Assembly: GCF_024494645.1 (NCBI RefSeq)
Contig: NZ_JANHDJ010000001.1
Location: 372,001-436,000, forward strand
Length of the DNA: 64,000 bases
DNA from: Halohasta litorea
Lineage (GTDB): Archaea > Halobacteriota > Halobacteria > Halobacteriales > Haloferacaceae
Direction: 5' to 3'
Shown piece after piece: positions 19,141 through 26,681 of the stretch. The position numbers and the translations under genes were made by a program. Below the pieces are notes generated by a model. That model was not told the DNA's origin. It worked only from the letters and a program-made list of their open reading frames with translations, and did no database searches. Within the stretch, counting starts at the first letter, position 1; each line of letters begins with the position of its first letter.

Positions 19141-20523
19141 TTATTCAATATACCCTAGGTTCTTTAGGTGCTGTTTGTCGACCTCAACTGTCACGTCTTC
19201 TGGTGTTGAATTCGGTTCGACTGCATCACCAAATGATGACAGTTCGTCTCGAAGTTCTTGAGCCCACTCCGGAAGTTCCTCATGTGATACGTCAGGAGTT
19301 CCCTCAAACATAACCGTATCACTTCCAGTAGATCCAACCTCGGTGGCGACCAGCGTGTCGACACCGTCCCGTTTGGCACCAAACAGTTTCCGGCCGTCAG
19401 CTCTCCTGAGGCCCCTGTATGTCGTAACCGAGTCATCTCTTTCGTCCCATTCAGAGACAACTGGTGTGACTGTCCGAAATAGATCACTCGGGGAGACTGA
19501 GTCGTCAGTCACACCCGCCGCAGCCAAGATGGTCGTTTTGAGGTCAAGGAGACTTACCTGCTCGGCGACGGTATCAGTTTCCCAGTCCGGGTGGCCGATG
19601 ATCAGCGGAACTCGGATGATTTCTTCCCAGAACGCTGGCGGTACGTGTCCGAGCATCCCGTACTTCGACCGGTCGAGTACTTCTCCGTGGTCTGCTGTCA
19701 CAACAAGAATATCAATATCCGGGTCGTAGTGACCGCTCTCCTGTAATTGCTCAATAAACTGTGGCAATTGGTCAGCAGTATAGGCACACGAAGCCTCGAA
19801 AGCGGTCTTGAGATCTGCCTGTTCGGCAGCCGAAAGTTCCTCCCCGTTTGACTTGATGGCCTCTCGGGTGAACTTTCCGAGCTCACTTCGACTCCGCTCC
19901 TTTGAGAACGATTGCTTATCAAGGTACGACGAAGGCGGCTGGTATGGGTGGTGCGTGTCCATATAGTGTAGCCAACAGAACACGGGCGCGTCTTTCTCTC
20001 GACTCTCTAGCCAGTTGAGTGCTTGTTCGTTTAGCGCTTGTGCGGGGCGGTAGAATGACTCTTCACCGCTTGAGGCCGACAATAGCGGTTCGATGAGCCC
20101 GAAGTACGCCGTTTCGAAAAGCCAAAAGAACCGACTCAATGGTGTTTCACGGACGACGTTCGCAAGACGCTTCTTCACCCCCGGCCGTCCGAGATTCCCC
20201 GCAGTAAATCCCCGATCGTAGTTGTACATTTCACCGAAGAGATAGTTATCGGTCCAAAGACCGCACGCATATCCATGTTCGGCCAGCACTTCAGCGATTG
20301 GAGTGGGTTCACCTGATTCTGGAAGTCCCCACGCAGGAACCTCATCCGTCAGTGACCCCGTTGTTATGGCAGGCATTGAAGAACCAGTAAACGAAGCCGG
20401 AGCCACTGCTTGAGTGAAGTTCACGCCGTCGACGAGCGAAGCAATTCGTTCACTAGCCTCTTGGAACGAGGCGTACGGAAGAGAGTCTACAGAGAGAATA
20501 AATATATTCGGTTGGCGAGTCAT
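19141..20523 (-). CDS. Sulfatase-like alkaline-phosphatase-superfamily enzyme (4)
   Basis: A 460-residue protein with an IFILSVDSLPYAS metal block at 7-19, nucleophile block SFTGSSMPAITTG with Thr46 at the Cys/Ser position of sulfatases, the second metal block VTADHGEVLDR, a following GHVPP loop, and the family C-terminus LKNLGYIE. There is no signal peptide or TM segment. Like enzyme 2 it has Thr and lacks the C-x-P-x-R signature, so a phospho- or sulfo-transfer/hydrolysis role is open. It lies on the minus strand, divergent from a glycosyltransferase 108 bp away. Confidence 0.8.
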   Translation of the reverse strand: MTRQPNIFILSVDSLPYASFQEASERIASLVDGVNFTQAVAPASFTGSSMPAITTGSLTDEVPAWGLPESGEPTPIAEVLAEHGYACGLWTDNYLFGEMYNYDRGFTAGNLGRPGVKKRLANVVRETPLSRFFWLFETAYFGLIEPLLSASSGEESFYRPAQALNEQALNWLESREKDAPVFCWLHYMDTHHPYQPPSSYLDKQSFSKERSRSELGKFTREAIKSNGEELSAAEQADLKTAFEASCAYTADQLPQFIEQLQESGHYDPDIDILVVTADHGEVLDRSKYGMLGHVPPAFWEEIIRVPLIIGHPDWETDTVAEQVSLLDLKTTILAAAGVTDDSVSPSDLFRTVTPVVSEWDERDDSVTTYRGLRRADGRKLFGAKRDGVDTLVATEVGSTGSDTVMFEGTPDVSHEELPEWAQELRDELSSFGDAVEPNSTPEDVTVEVDKQHLKNLGYIE

Positions 20524-20631
20524 ACTTTTTGCTCACCGTGGGTCGCTAAGAATCTGATGAATTGCTGGAGACAATTACGACAGGTTAATACGGGGGTTGA
20601 CCGGAAAAGATACTGATACTTGTGTACAGAT

Positions 20632-21741
20632 ATGGATGCACTACATTTGACCACAGCGCATAATAGCACTGACACACGGATTTTTGACAAAGAGGCCAAA
20701 AGTCTCGTTGAGGCTGGGTTCGACATCGAGATTGTTGCTCATGATACATCAGATGAGCCACAAGATGGCGTAGAATTCCAGTCGCTCGGAACTGCAAAGT
20801 CTCGGACCGACCGATGGACGAGTATTCGTGATGTCGCTCGGATCGCGCAGAACGCTGATGCCGGGATCTACCATTTCCACGATCCAGAACTAATTCCGGT
20901 TGGTGTGTATCTGTCCTATGCGACGGATGGCGCAGTAGTGTACGATGCACATGAGGATTACGGACACATCGTGCCGATGCGTGATTGGGTTCCAAGTTGG
21001 GCAGAATACGCTCTTTCAAAAGGAATCCCGATTGCTGAATCAATATCTGCACGACGATTCGACGCTGTCGTCGCTGTTTCTGATTGGATCGGCAAACCGT
21101 TTCATGATGTTACTGACACCGTCGAAACGATACACAATTTCCCACAAACAACGTCGATGCCCTCAGTCGACGGGACCATCGAGACGACTGCTGAATGTAC
21201 TCTGTGTTTTGTTGGGGGACTTGTTGATGTTCGTGGTATACATCAGATGCTCGATCTCCTTCGATATCTTGTTGCAGATGGTGTCGACGCGGAATTGTGG
21301 GCACTCGGATCTTGGAAGCCAGACGCCGATCGTGATGCCGCAATCGAGTTCATCAAAACTCATTCTCTCGAAGAACGGGTCACCTTTCCAGGATACTTAA
21401 CATATGAGGAGATGTTCCGCTGGTTAGCATCTGCAGACGTAGGGCTTGCCCTACTAGACGTCGAACATTATGAGGGGGGAATCCCTACAAAATTCTTTGA
21501 GTACCTCTATGCTGGGCTCCCAGTCGTGACCACACCAGTTGATGCAGCAAGCCAGTTCCTACCTGCAGAGTACAAGTACGTCGTACCACAGGGAGACACA
21601 GAGGCCGCCGCCGAGGCTGTGCGACGAGCCTTAGATAGGGAGCATGACCAAGAAACAATACAACGGATAGTTGAGGAGCAGTATAGCTGGGAGCAGGAAG
21701 CCGAGAAGCTAATCGCTCTCTATGAGGATCTTCTAGAATAA
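20632..21741 (+). CDS. Glycosyltransferase family 4
   Basis: A 369-residue GT-B enzyme. The N-terminal TTAHNSTDTRIFDKEAKSL block is typical of GT4 enzymes of capsule and exopolysaccharide clusters, followed by DAHEDY and, in the C-terminal domain, EGGIPTKFFEYLYAGLPVV, the donor-binding E-x7-E-like region. It would add a sugar to the lipid-linked precursor in the cytoplasm. ATG 20632 is preferred over TTG 20620, as the family starts close to the first beta-strand DALHLTTAHN. It is followed by a GT2 gene on the same strand. Confidence 0.85.
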   Translation: MDALHLTTAHNSTDTRIFDKEAKSLVEAGFDIEIVAHDTSDEPQDGVEFQSLGTAKSRTDRWTSIRDVARIAQNADAGIYHFHDPELIPVGVYLSYATDGAVVYDAHEDYGHIVPMRDWVPSWAEYALSKGIPIAESISARRFDAVVAVSDWIGKPFHDVTDTVETIHNFPQTTSMPSVDGTIETTAECTLCFVGGLVDVRGIHQMLDLLRYLVADGVDAELWALGSWKPDADRDAAIEFIKTHSLEERVTFPGYLTYEEMFRWLASADVGLALLDVEHYEGGIPTKFFEYLYAGLPVVTTPVDAASQFLPAEYKYVVPQGDTEAAAEAVRRALDREHDQETIQRIVEEQYSWEQEAEKLIALYEDLLE

Positions 21742-21838
21742 ATTATAGAATGTACCAAAAGCATAAAAATGGAAATACCGGCTTTCAAAAACTATTCGTA
21801 TGATATGCGAAAGTACCTCTGAGTAATTATGCATCCCA

Positions 21839-22654
21839 ATGAATAAAAGCGTCTCAGTAGTCATGACGACATATGATGGTGATGAGGTATCCTATTTAAA
21901 GGAATGTTTTGAGAGTCTTATACAACAAACACAACAGCCTGATGAAATTATAGTAGTACGCGGGCACAATCTGAGAGCTGAGCTAAAAAAAGCTATTATT
22001 GAATTTAAGTCGACTACAGCTTTCACTGTACGCGATATCTCAGTTAACGAGCGTGGAAGAGGATATGCTCGGAAAGTTGGTACTACAAAAGCCTCCTCAG
22101 AGTTTGTTGCTATTGTTGATTCAGATGATATAGTATGTCCAAACAGGATAGAGGTACAATTTGAATATCTGTGTGAAAATCCGTCTACTGACGCTGTCGG
22201 CGGATATATTGGAGAATTTGAGACGGTGCCTGACGAAATCAAGGGTATTCGAGAGGTGCCAACAAATCCAGATGACGTCGAAAAAATGGCCTATCATCGT
22301 TGCCCAATCAACCATCCGACCGTTATGTTCCGGCGAGACGCTATAATCGATGTGGGAAATTATCGAGAAATGGAATATGGAGAGGATTATGAACTTTGGT
22401 GTCGGCTGTTATCCAACAATAAAATTTTAGATAATATACCGGAAGTACTGGTGAAAGCTCGGGCTTCGGAATTGATAAGTCGTCGCCGGGGATATAAGAT
22501 CGCTCGACATGAAATTAAACTACAGCGTGCTATCGTCCAATCTGGATTCTATGGGTGGTGGACAGCAATTATAAATCTCAGTGTTAGGATTCCACTGCGT
22601 CTGCTTCCAGAACGACTTGTTCGAGGACTCTATTACAGATTTCTACGGACATAA
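21839..22654 (+). CDS. Glycosyltransferase family 2
   Basis: A 271-residue GT-A enzyme. The start VSVVMTTYDGD, the early block QPDEIIVVRG, the DXD-type metal motif VDSDDIV at about residues 97-103 and the acceptor-side ED (GEDYELWCRL at about 180) are all in the expected order. It probably transfers a hexose or its uronate from a nucleotide sugar to the growing glycan on the cytoplasmic side. AT-rich codon use fits the island. It is the last gene of the island before the replication-origin region. Confidence 0.87.
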   Translation: MNKSVSVVMTTYDGDEVSYLKECFESLIQQTQQPDEIIVVRGHNLRAELKKAIIEFKSTTAFTVRDISVNERGRGYARKVGTTKASSEFVAIVDSDDIVCPNRIEVQFEYLCENPSTDAVGGYIGEFETVPDEIKGIREVPTNPDDVEKMAYHRCPINHPTVMFRRDAIIDVGNYREMEYGEDYELWCRLLSNNKILDNIPEVLVKARASELISRRRGYKIARHEIKLQRAIVQSGFYGWWTAIINLSVRIPLRLLPERLVRGLYYRFLRT

Positions 22655-22809
22655 GTATTCCACAGTGTGGATCGACATTACGTCGGCACAATCTGTCTCA
22701 ATGAGCCGGACGATGGGATCGATCGCTTACTAACACGACTCAACCGGTCTCTCAGATCCCATTAGAGTTGAATATTCTTCTGCATTTGGTGTAACAAGCT
22801 CACACACCC

Positions 22810-22858
22810 GTTCTTACCAAGTCATTGGAATACACAGTTACAACAGCTTGGTAAGAAC
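22810..22858 (+). repeat. 49-bp palindromic element, left copy
   Basis: Perfect 12-bp arms GTTCTTACCAAG and CTTGGTAAGAAC flank a 25-nt centre. A second element with the same arms and the same centre length lies at 28870-28918. The right half of this copy (22837-22858) matches the reverse complement of the left half of the other copy at 20 of 22 positions, so the two elements face each other. Confidence 0.8.
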
Positions 22859-22915
22859 TCAATCGGTCGACATTGAGTCGGAGGCCTATCGTCTCAATAA
22901 GAGTCCCTGTCTCAA

Positions 22916-23017
22916 TCAGACATTGGATTCGTACTCGTAGCATTGGCCACCAGCACGACTCTCATTTCGAGACTGCCGATTGAGGATCCTATGCATTGCG
23001 AGATCTAAGAGGTGGTT
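22916..23017 (-). pseudogene. C-terminal fragment of a second orc1/cdc6
   Basis: On the minus strand 33 codons before a TGA read [15 protein letters not shown] followed by [18 protein letters not shown]. This matches the winged-helix end of the intact Orc1 at 23295 (NHLSDLTMLGFLERTEQNEG then RAGGAHYQYELTLD), including the RAGG turn and Y-x-Y. Upstream the similarity stops, so only a remnant of a divergently oriented initiator gene survives. Confidence 0.65.
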
Positions 23018-23090
23018 GCCTATGCGCCGACGAGGCAAAGAAAGCCTGATCCCTGATAAAATTACCCACACCACGTAACGAGTGAAAACC

Positions 23091-23116
23091 GACACACCCC
23101 TCATTTCGTCTGTTCT
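23091..23116 (+). repeat. Origin recognition box-like repeat 1
   Basis: A 26-bp repeat with core CACCCCTCATTTCGTCTGTT, identical to the copy at 23152-23177, starting 61 bp from it in the same orientation, and inverted relative to the two copies beyond the 3' end of orc1. Confidence 0.8.
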
Positions 23117-23151
23117 CGCTACCGAGATGTATCCGACAAATGAATCAAACA

Positions 23152-23177
23152 GACACACCCCTCATTTCGTCTGTTCT
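23152..23177 (+). repeat. Origin recognition box-like repeat 2
   Basis: Exact 26-bp copy of the repeat at 23091-23116, same orientation, lying 118 bp before the orc1 start. Confidence 0.8.
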
Positions 23178-23294
23178 AAATTCCCAAACCGTGTACTACG
23201 ACACGATACACGAAAAACCAGATACAGACAAAACATACGAAACACACGAAACACAATACTTTTACAAGGTGGTATTGATACTTTAGCTACTGAA

Positions 23295-24494
23295 ATGAGT
23301 GACGACCTCTTTGCGGATATGACTGAGACACTGTTTGAAGACAAGTCAATTCTCTCCGAGGAGTATCGTCCAGACGTGATTGTCGAACGAGATGATGAGA
23401 TCGATGCCTACCGAACAGCACTCAAAGATGTGCTCTTCGGTCGAAATCCATCGAACGTCTTTCTATATGGCAAAACCGGCGTCGGGAAGACTGCCGTCAC
23501 CGAATACATCATCGAGGCACTGCAAGCAGAAGTCCAACGTCGAGAGGCTGCCGACGAGTTGCACGTTCACTCTCGAAACTGCAACGATGATAGTGTATAT
23601 CGCACAGTACGCTCGCTGATCAACAGTATCCGTGAAGATCATCAAGAGCAGTTCCCTGAAACAGGTCTCTCAACATCGCACGCCCTCGAAACACTGTATG
23701 AAGAAATGGAAGCAGTTGGTGGGACGTTTCTGTTCATCCTTGATGAGATTGACCACCTTTCGGATCCAGACTCTTTACTATACGAACTCCCGCGGGCGCG
23801 AGCAAATGGCCACCTAGAGACTGCAAGTGTTGGTGTGATCGGGATTAGCAACAACTACACGTTCCGATCCTCACTGAGCCCGAAAGTGAAAGATACGCTG
23901 ATGGAAAAAGAACTGGCATTTTCGCCATATGATGCCGAAGAGTTACAATCAATTCTCGCCGAACGTGCGGAGAAAGCATTGGTCGATGACGCCTGCGATG
24001 ACTCTGCGATCAGACTGGCCGCAGCAAGAGCTGCAAAAGATACAGGAAGTGCCCGACAAGCGATTGATCTCCTCCGCGAAGGCGGCGATGTGGCTGAAGA
24101 ACAAGGTGATGAGGCAATCACAGATTCTCATATCGAGATCGCCGCAGAGAGAGTCCAACGAGGTCGCGTCCAAGATAAGCTTCGTGACCAAACAATGCAC
24201 GCCCAACTAATTTTGGAGGCACTGGCTCACCTAGAGATCCGTGGCCAAGTTCCCGTACGATCGAAAGAGATCCAAAATGTATACGTGGACATCACTAATG
24301 AGTGGAACCACGATCCACTTACCACACTCAAAAGTATCCAAAATCACCTCTCGGACCTCACAATGCTCGGATTTCTCGAACGAACCGAACAGAATGAAGG
24401 CCGAGCAGGTGGGGCACACTACCAGTACGAGCTAACGCTTGATCCTGAGATCATTATCGATACTCGAAATGCCATTGAAGCTGAAGAGCAGTGA
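23295..24494 (+). CDS. orc1: Orc1/Cdc6-type replication initiator
   Basis: A 399-residue AAA+ ATPase with Walker A GKTGVGKT at 59-66, Walker B LFILDEID at about 145-152, a sensor strand GVIGISNN at about 180 and a C-terminal winged-helix domain (about 300-399). It binds origin recognition boxes and loads the MCM helicase. The open frame extends upstream to 23082 through the repeats, but ATG 23295 gives the family N-terminus (SDDLFADMTETLFEDKSIL) and lies after a TATA-like stretch. Repeats on both sides suggest that it controls its own origin. As haloarchaea have many orc1 paralogues, this may serve a secondary origin or a former plasmid. Confidence 0.9.
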   Translation: MSDDLFADMTETLFEDKSILSEEYRPDVIVERDDEIDAYRTALKDVLFGRNPSNVFLYGKTGVGKTAVTEYIIEALQAEVQRREAADELHVHSRNCNDDSVYRTVRSLINSIREDHQEQFPETGLSTSHALETLYEEMEAVGGTFLFILDEIDHLSDPDSLLYELPRARANGHLETASVGVIGISNNYTFRSSLSPKVKDTLMEKELAFSPYDAEELQSILAERAEKALVDDACDDSAIRLAAARAAKDTGSARQAIDLLREGGDVAEEQGDEAITDSHIEIAAERVQRGRVQDKLRDQTMHAQLILEALAHLEIRGQVPVRSKEIQNVYVDITNEWNHDPLTTLKSIQNHLSDLTMLGFLERTEQNEGRAGGAHYQYELTLDPEIIIDTRNAIEAEEQ

Positions 24495-24518
24495 CTCTGC
24501 TACTACCAATATAACGCC

Positions 24519-24542
24519 AGAACAGACGAAATGAGGGGTGTG
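24519..24542 (-). repeat. Origin recognition box-like repeat 3 (inverted)
   Basis: Reads AGAACAGACGAAATGAGGGG and then TGTG on the plus strand, the exact reverse complement of 24 bp of the upstream 26-bp repeat. It lies 25 bp after the orc1 stop. Confidence 0.8.
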
Positions 24543-24599
24543 AGGTTGACTAGGAAGGTGCTATTTCTCCGTGTGAACTGGAGCCCCCAATTTACTCTG

Positions 24600-24623
24600 A
24601 GAACAGACGAAACGAGGGGTGTG
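24600..24623 (-). repeat. Origin recognition box-like repeat 4 (inverted)
   Basis: The same inverted 24-bp sequence with a single T-to-C change (GACGAAACGAGG instead of GACGAAATGAGG), starting 81 bp after repeat 3. Confidence 0.8.
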
Positions 24624-24893
24624 TGAATATCGAAGCTCTATAGCCAAACTGCGAATCCTTGGCCGTCGACCAACACATTCTAATTATTTTCAGACGTCGC
24701 TATTGGTACTCTTTAGTTGGGATACGGTTGCAGCGTTGCTCTGGGGAGTCAACAAATCACCTGAAATAACACCTCAATTGGACTGAGGCAATCCTTGGAA
24801 AGAAGGGTCTGAATGCTCTCTATATTCATATGGAACTAATGGTCGACGCCACACTTTATGAGCGGTTGTTCACCATTTCAGTGCGTCGATGAT

Positions 24894-25121
24894 CTATAAT
24901 TCACCTTTACAAACGACCTCTCGAAGCTCTTCGAGGAGTTCTGGATGATGTTCTGAAAGAACATCAACATCTGTTTCTAATTCTTCAATTCTACTACGAA
25001 CACGATGAATCGCTTGATACCGTTTTTCATCAGACACATCAGACTCACCAGAGATCCTCTCCCGATCAGTCGTTGTCATAATAGCGCGGTATTTGCCCAT
25101 GTTTGTAGATTCAGAAGCCAT
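24894..25121 (-). CDS. Small conserved-looking acidic helical protein (75 aa)
   Basis: A 75-residue, highly charged, probably all-helical protein. The core MTTTDRERISGESDVSDEKR is followed by a likely helical hairpin (YQAIHRVRSRIEELETDVDVL then HHPELLEELREVVC). The pattern resembles small haloarchaeal proteins of unknown function that I have seen near replication and plasmid genes. It is divergent from the structured-leader operon at 25299, with about 175 bp between the two starts. An internal Met at residue 15 could be an alternative start. No function can be assigned. Confidence 0.65.
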   Translation of the reverse strand: MASESTNMGKYRAIMTTTDRERISGESDVSDEKRYQAIHRVRSRIEELETDVDVLSEHHPELLEELREVVCKGEL

Positions 25122-25195
25122 ATACTTCTACGTTAGCATCACCGCAATTTAACTTCGCACCATAGCCAATAGTTTGCTATAGTGCAAAGTTTTAA

Positions 25196-25318
25196 GTAGA
25201 TTCGGAATCGACATTTAATCGAGAAGCACGGGGTACCGCCTCAGAAAGTGAGGCCGGTGTTGCACCACCGACCTCCGTGCTTCGCGACCAAACGAAGCAT
25301 GAATGATTCCGAATCTAC
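25196..25318. repeat. 14-bp inverted repeat enclosing the leader and start codon
   Basis: GTAGATTCGGAATC (25196-25209) and GATTCCGAATCTAC (25305-25318) are perfect inverted arms, 95 bp apart. The left arm overlaps the promoter (a TTTTAA box at about 25190-25195) and the right arm overlaps codons 3-7 of the gene at 25299. It could be a paired operator at DNA level, or a conserved binding site used twice. Confidence 0.6.
25220..25286 (+). ncRNA. Predicted three-way-junction 5' leader RNA
   Basis: Three helices can form. P1 is a 9-bp stem GAAGCACGG (25223-25231) with CCGTGCTTC (25275-25283), extendable by two pairs beyond an A-G mismatch. P2 is GCCTCA (25238-25243) with TGAGGC (25249-25254) around a 5-nt loop. 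P3 is CGGTG (25255-25259) with CACCG (25266-25270) around a 6-nt loop, directly abutting P2. The TATA-like TTTTAA box would place the transcript start at about 25217-25222, exactly before P1, and the ATG follows 15 nt after P1. An alternative pairing of ACCGCCTCA with TGAGGCCGGT competes with P3, so switching is conceivable. I know of no matching RNA family. Confidence 0.5.
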
Positions 25319-25826
25319 GCCAGATGAATCTGTCGAACAGCACAGCAACCAATGGAGTGGCCCGCAACTCCAATCCTGTCCGAACTGCGGCGTGGTTGGC
25401 CTCCCAAAACGGATCGCAGCTCACGACTGCAGTCCCAATCAAACACCTAACGCAGCCTCCCACAAACACACCGACAAGGACACCACCGACCACACAACCG
25501 AAGGCCCAGCGCTCAAACTCAACACAACCATCGTCCGCCAGCGTGAAGCCGACCACACCACCGGCAGCCTCGAAATCACACGGGCCGCAACCACCGACCC
25601 AACACTCACTCTCGGACTCATCACCAATAGAGAGTCGACCACGATCGAACTGACCCCACAACAGGCAATCCAGGTTGCCAACACACTCCAGACCACGGCC
25701 ACCGAAATAGCAGCTTCCGAACTCCCAGACGACGCCTCACAGACACCCAATACGAACCAAATCCAAGACACCGAGTCCACACCGTCGACAGAGCCTACGC
25801 TGGGGGTGTTCGAGACCGATGACTGA
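25299..25826 (+). CDS. Zinc-knuckle-like protein upstream of a nuclease
   Basis: A 175-residue acidic protein. Near the N-terminus lies a CPNCGVVGLPKRIAAHDC motif (Cys27, Cys30, His42, Cys44), a likely CCHC zinc site. The middle (about 70-150) looks like a small alpha/beta domain with a final helix (LTPQQAIQVANTLQTTATEI), and the tail is Thr/Pro-rich. A longer frame from 25248 would translate the structured leader, so ATG 25299 is preferred. The stop overlaps the start of the nuclease gene by 8 bp, so the two are translated together. I do not recognise the family; binding of nucleic acid, or control of the nuclease, is a reasonable guess. Confidence 0.7.
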   Translation: MNDSESTPDESVEQHSNQWSGPQLQSCPNCGVVGLPKRIAAHDCSPNQTPNAASHKHTDKDTTDHTTEGPALKLNTTIVRQREADHTTGSLEITRAATTDPTLTLGLITNRESTTIELTPQQAIQVANTLQTTATEIAASELPDDASQTPNTNQIQDTESTPSTEPTLGVFETDD

Positions 25827-26451
25827 CAATCCCAATAGCTCGGCAGACACCAACACCGACGAGAACACGACCCCCGAGGACACCACCGAGACCCACCCCA
25901 AGGCTGACCCACAGCAAACAAACACTAACACCGAACAGTCGACTGATCCACCCCGAGAAACCACACCAGGACGCGGGCCGGGCCACGGCAAGTGGCTCGA
26001 AGACCGCGTCGCAACAGCTCTCGAAGAGTGGGGCTACCGAACCACCACACGGACCCAACTGTTGGCACTCACCGCAGATGTCGCCGCCCGCCGAGAAGAG
26101 CCCCAAGACGACCCCAGCGATTTCCTCGTCGTCGAATGCAAAGATTGGGCGACCAAGCTAGTCGGCGAACAGACGATCATTCGGCTGTGTCTGTTGGCCT
26201 TCATCGCTCGCGCGATGCCCGTGTTGTGTCACACCACCCATCTCACCGACCACGCTTGGGAGCTGGCCCAAGCCTACGACGTTCGGCTCCTAACGCTCGA
26301 TGACCTCGACAAAGACCAACTGCCACCGTTGACCGCCCGTCGCCCACCGGCTGGCACGACCCCCCCACCGACAGGGAGAGTTCCCCCGCGACCTTCGTTC
26401 GCGGCTCCCATTGTTACTGTGTCGGACGCCAGCCTGCGAGTACGACATTGA
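25819..26451 (+). CDS. PD-(D/E)XK restriction-endonuclease-like protein
   Basis: A 210-residue protein. After a disordered acidic N-terminus (1-50) comes GKWLEDRVATALEEWGY, then LTADVAA (Asp87), then DFLVVECKDW with Glu106 and Lys108: the E...D...ExK order of Mrr-like PD-(D/E)XK nucleases. It should cut DNA if metal and partner requirements are met. The gene overlaps the upstream zinc-knuckle gene and lies beside orc1. The last 35 residues (after a run of seven C) are Pro/Arg-rich and do not look native; another frame immediately after reads as good protein to 26569, so the 3' end may be frameshifted. Confidence 0.75.
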   Translation: MTDNPNSSADTNTDENTTPEDTTETHPKADPQQTNTNTEQSTDPPRETTPGRGPGHGKWLEDRVATALEEWGYRTTTRTQLLALTADVAARREEPQDDPSDFLVVECKDWATKLVGEQTIIRLCLLAFIARAMPVLCHTTHLTDHAWELAQAYDVRLLTLDDLDKDQLPPLTARRPPAGTTPPPTGRVPPRPSFAAPIVTVSDASLRVRH

Positions 26452-26569
26452 AGGGCCTGTCTTCGGCCACCCCAATGTTCCGCCCTGCTATGTGCCGGAT
26501 CGGACCGGCCACGATGAGTATGTATCGGCCTACGACAGCGACTACGAGTTCCACGACGGGCTGCCATAA
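26435..26569 (+). pseudogene. Out-of-frame tail after the nuclease gene
   Basis: In the +1 frame relative to the nuclease the sequence reads CEYDIEGPVFGHPNVPPCYV followed by PDRTGHDEYVSAYDSDYEFHD and a stop at 26567-26569. This looks like real haloarchaeal protein. It may be the original C-terminus of the nuclease, displaced by a frameshift near the C7 tract at about 26361-26368, or a piece of another gene. A similar RHVPDRTGHEGPALIDA peptide is encoded near 28815-28865. Confidence 0.4.
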
Positions 26570-26681
26570 GAAGTAGGTGAGATATCTTCCCCTGAACAAC
26601 AGACGAATTGCATTCTAACCTCGTCCAGAAGGCCATCAAACGCACTACCGACAACATTAGCCGCCTACAGCGTACTGTCAG

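Larger units (their letters stand above)
22655..23294. other. Gap upstream of orc1: palindrome, orc1 remnant and origin repeats
   Basis: About 640 bp without an intact gene. It contains a 49-bp palindromic element (22810-22858), a minus-strand orc1/cdc6 C-terminal fragment (22916-23017) and two identical 26-bp direct repeats (23091 and 23152), each listed separately. The first 150 bp (22655-22805) show only an unassigned open stretch. Confidence 0.6.
23018..24623. other. Candidate replication origin around orc1/cdc6
   Basis: An initiator gene is bracketed by two pairs of long repeats in opposite orientation, the typical architecture of haloarchaeal origins, where Orc1/Cdc6 binds origin recognition boxes next to its own gene. 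The intergenic DNA just upstream of orc1 (23178-23294) is relatively AT-rich and would suit duplex unwinding. The region from 24624 to 24893 to the right holds no gene and no further repeat that I can see. Confidence 0.65.

Noticed and set aside
23091-24623. Repeats around orc1 as a CRISPR array
   Set aside because: Only four copies, in two opposite orientations, separated by a gene; no regular spacers. An origin arrangement explains them.
25220-25286. The three-way-junction element as a left end of the TnpB element at 26682
   Set aside because: Two intact overlapping genes lie between it and tnpB, and it shares no sequence with the other element's ends.
25215-25921. Minus-strand frames opposite the zinc-knuckle gene
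   Set aside because: Cys/Trp/Val-rich translation is the usual antisense product of Thr/Asp/Pro-rich coding sequence.
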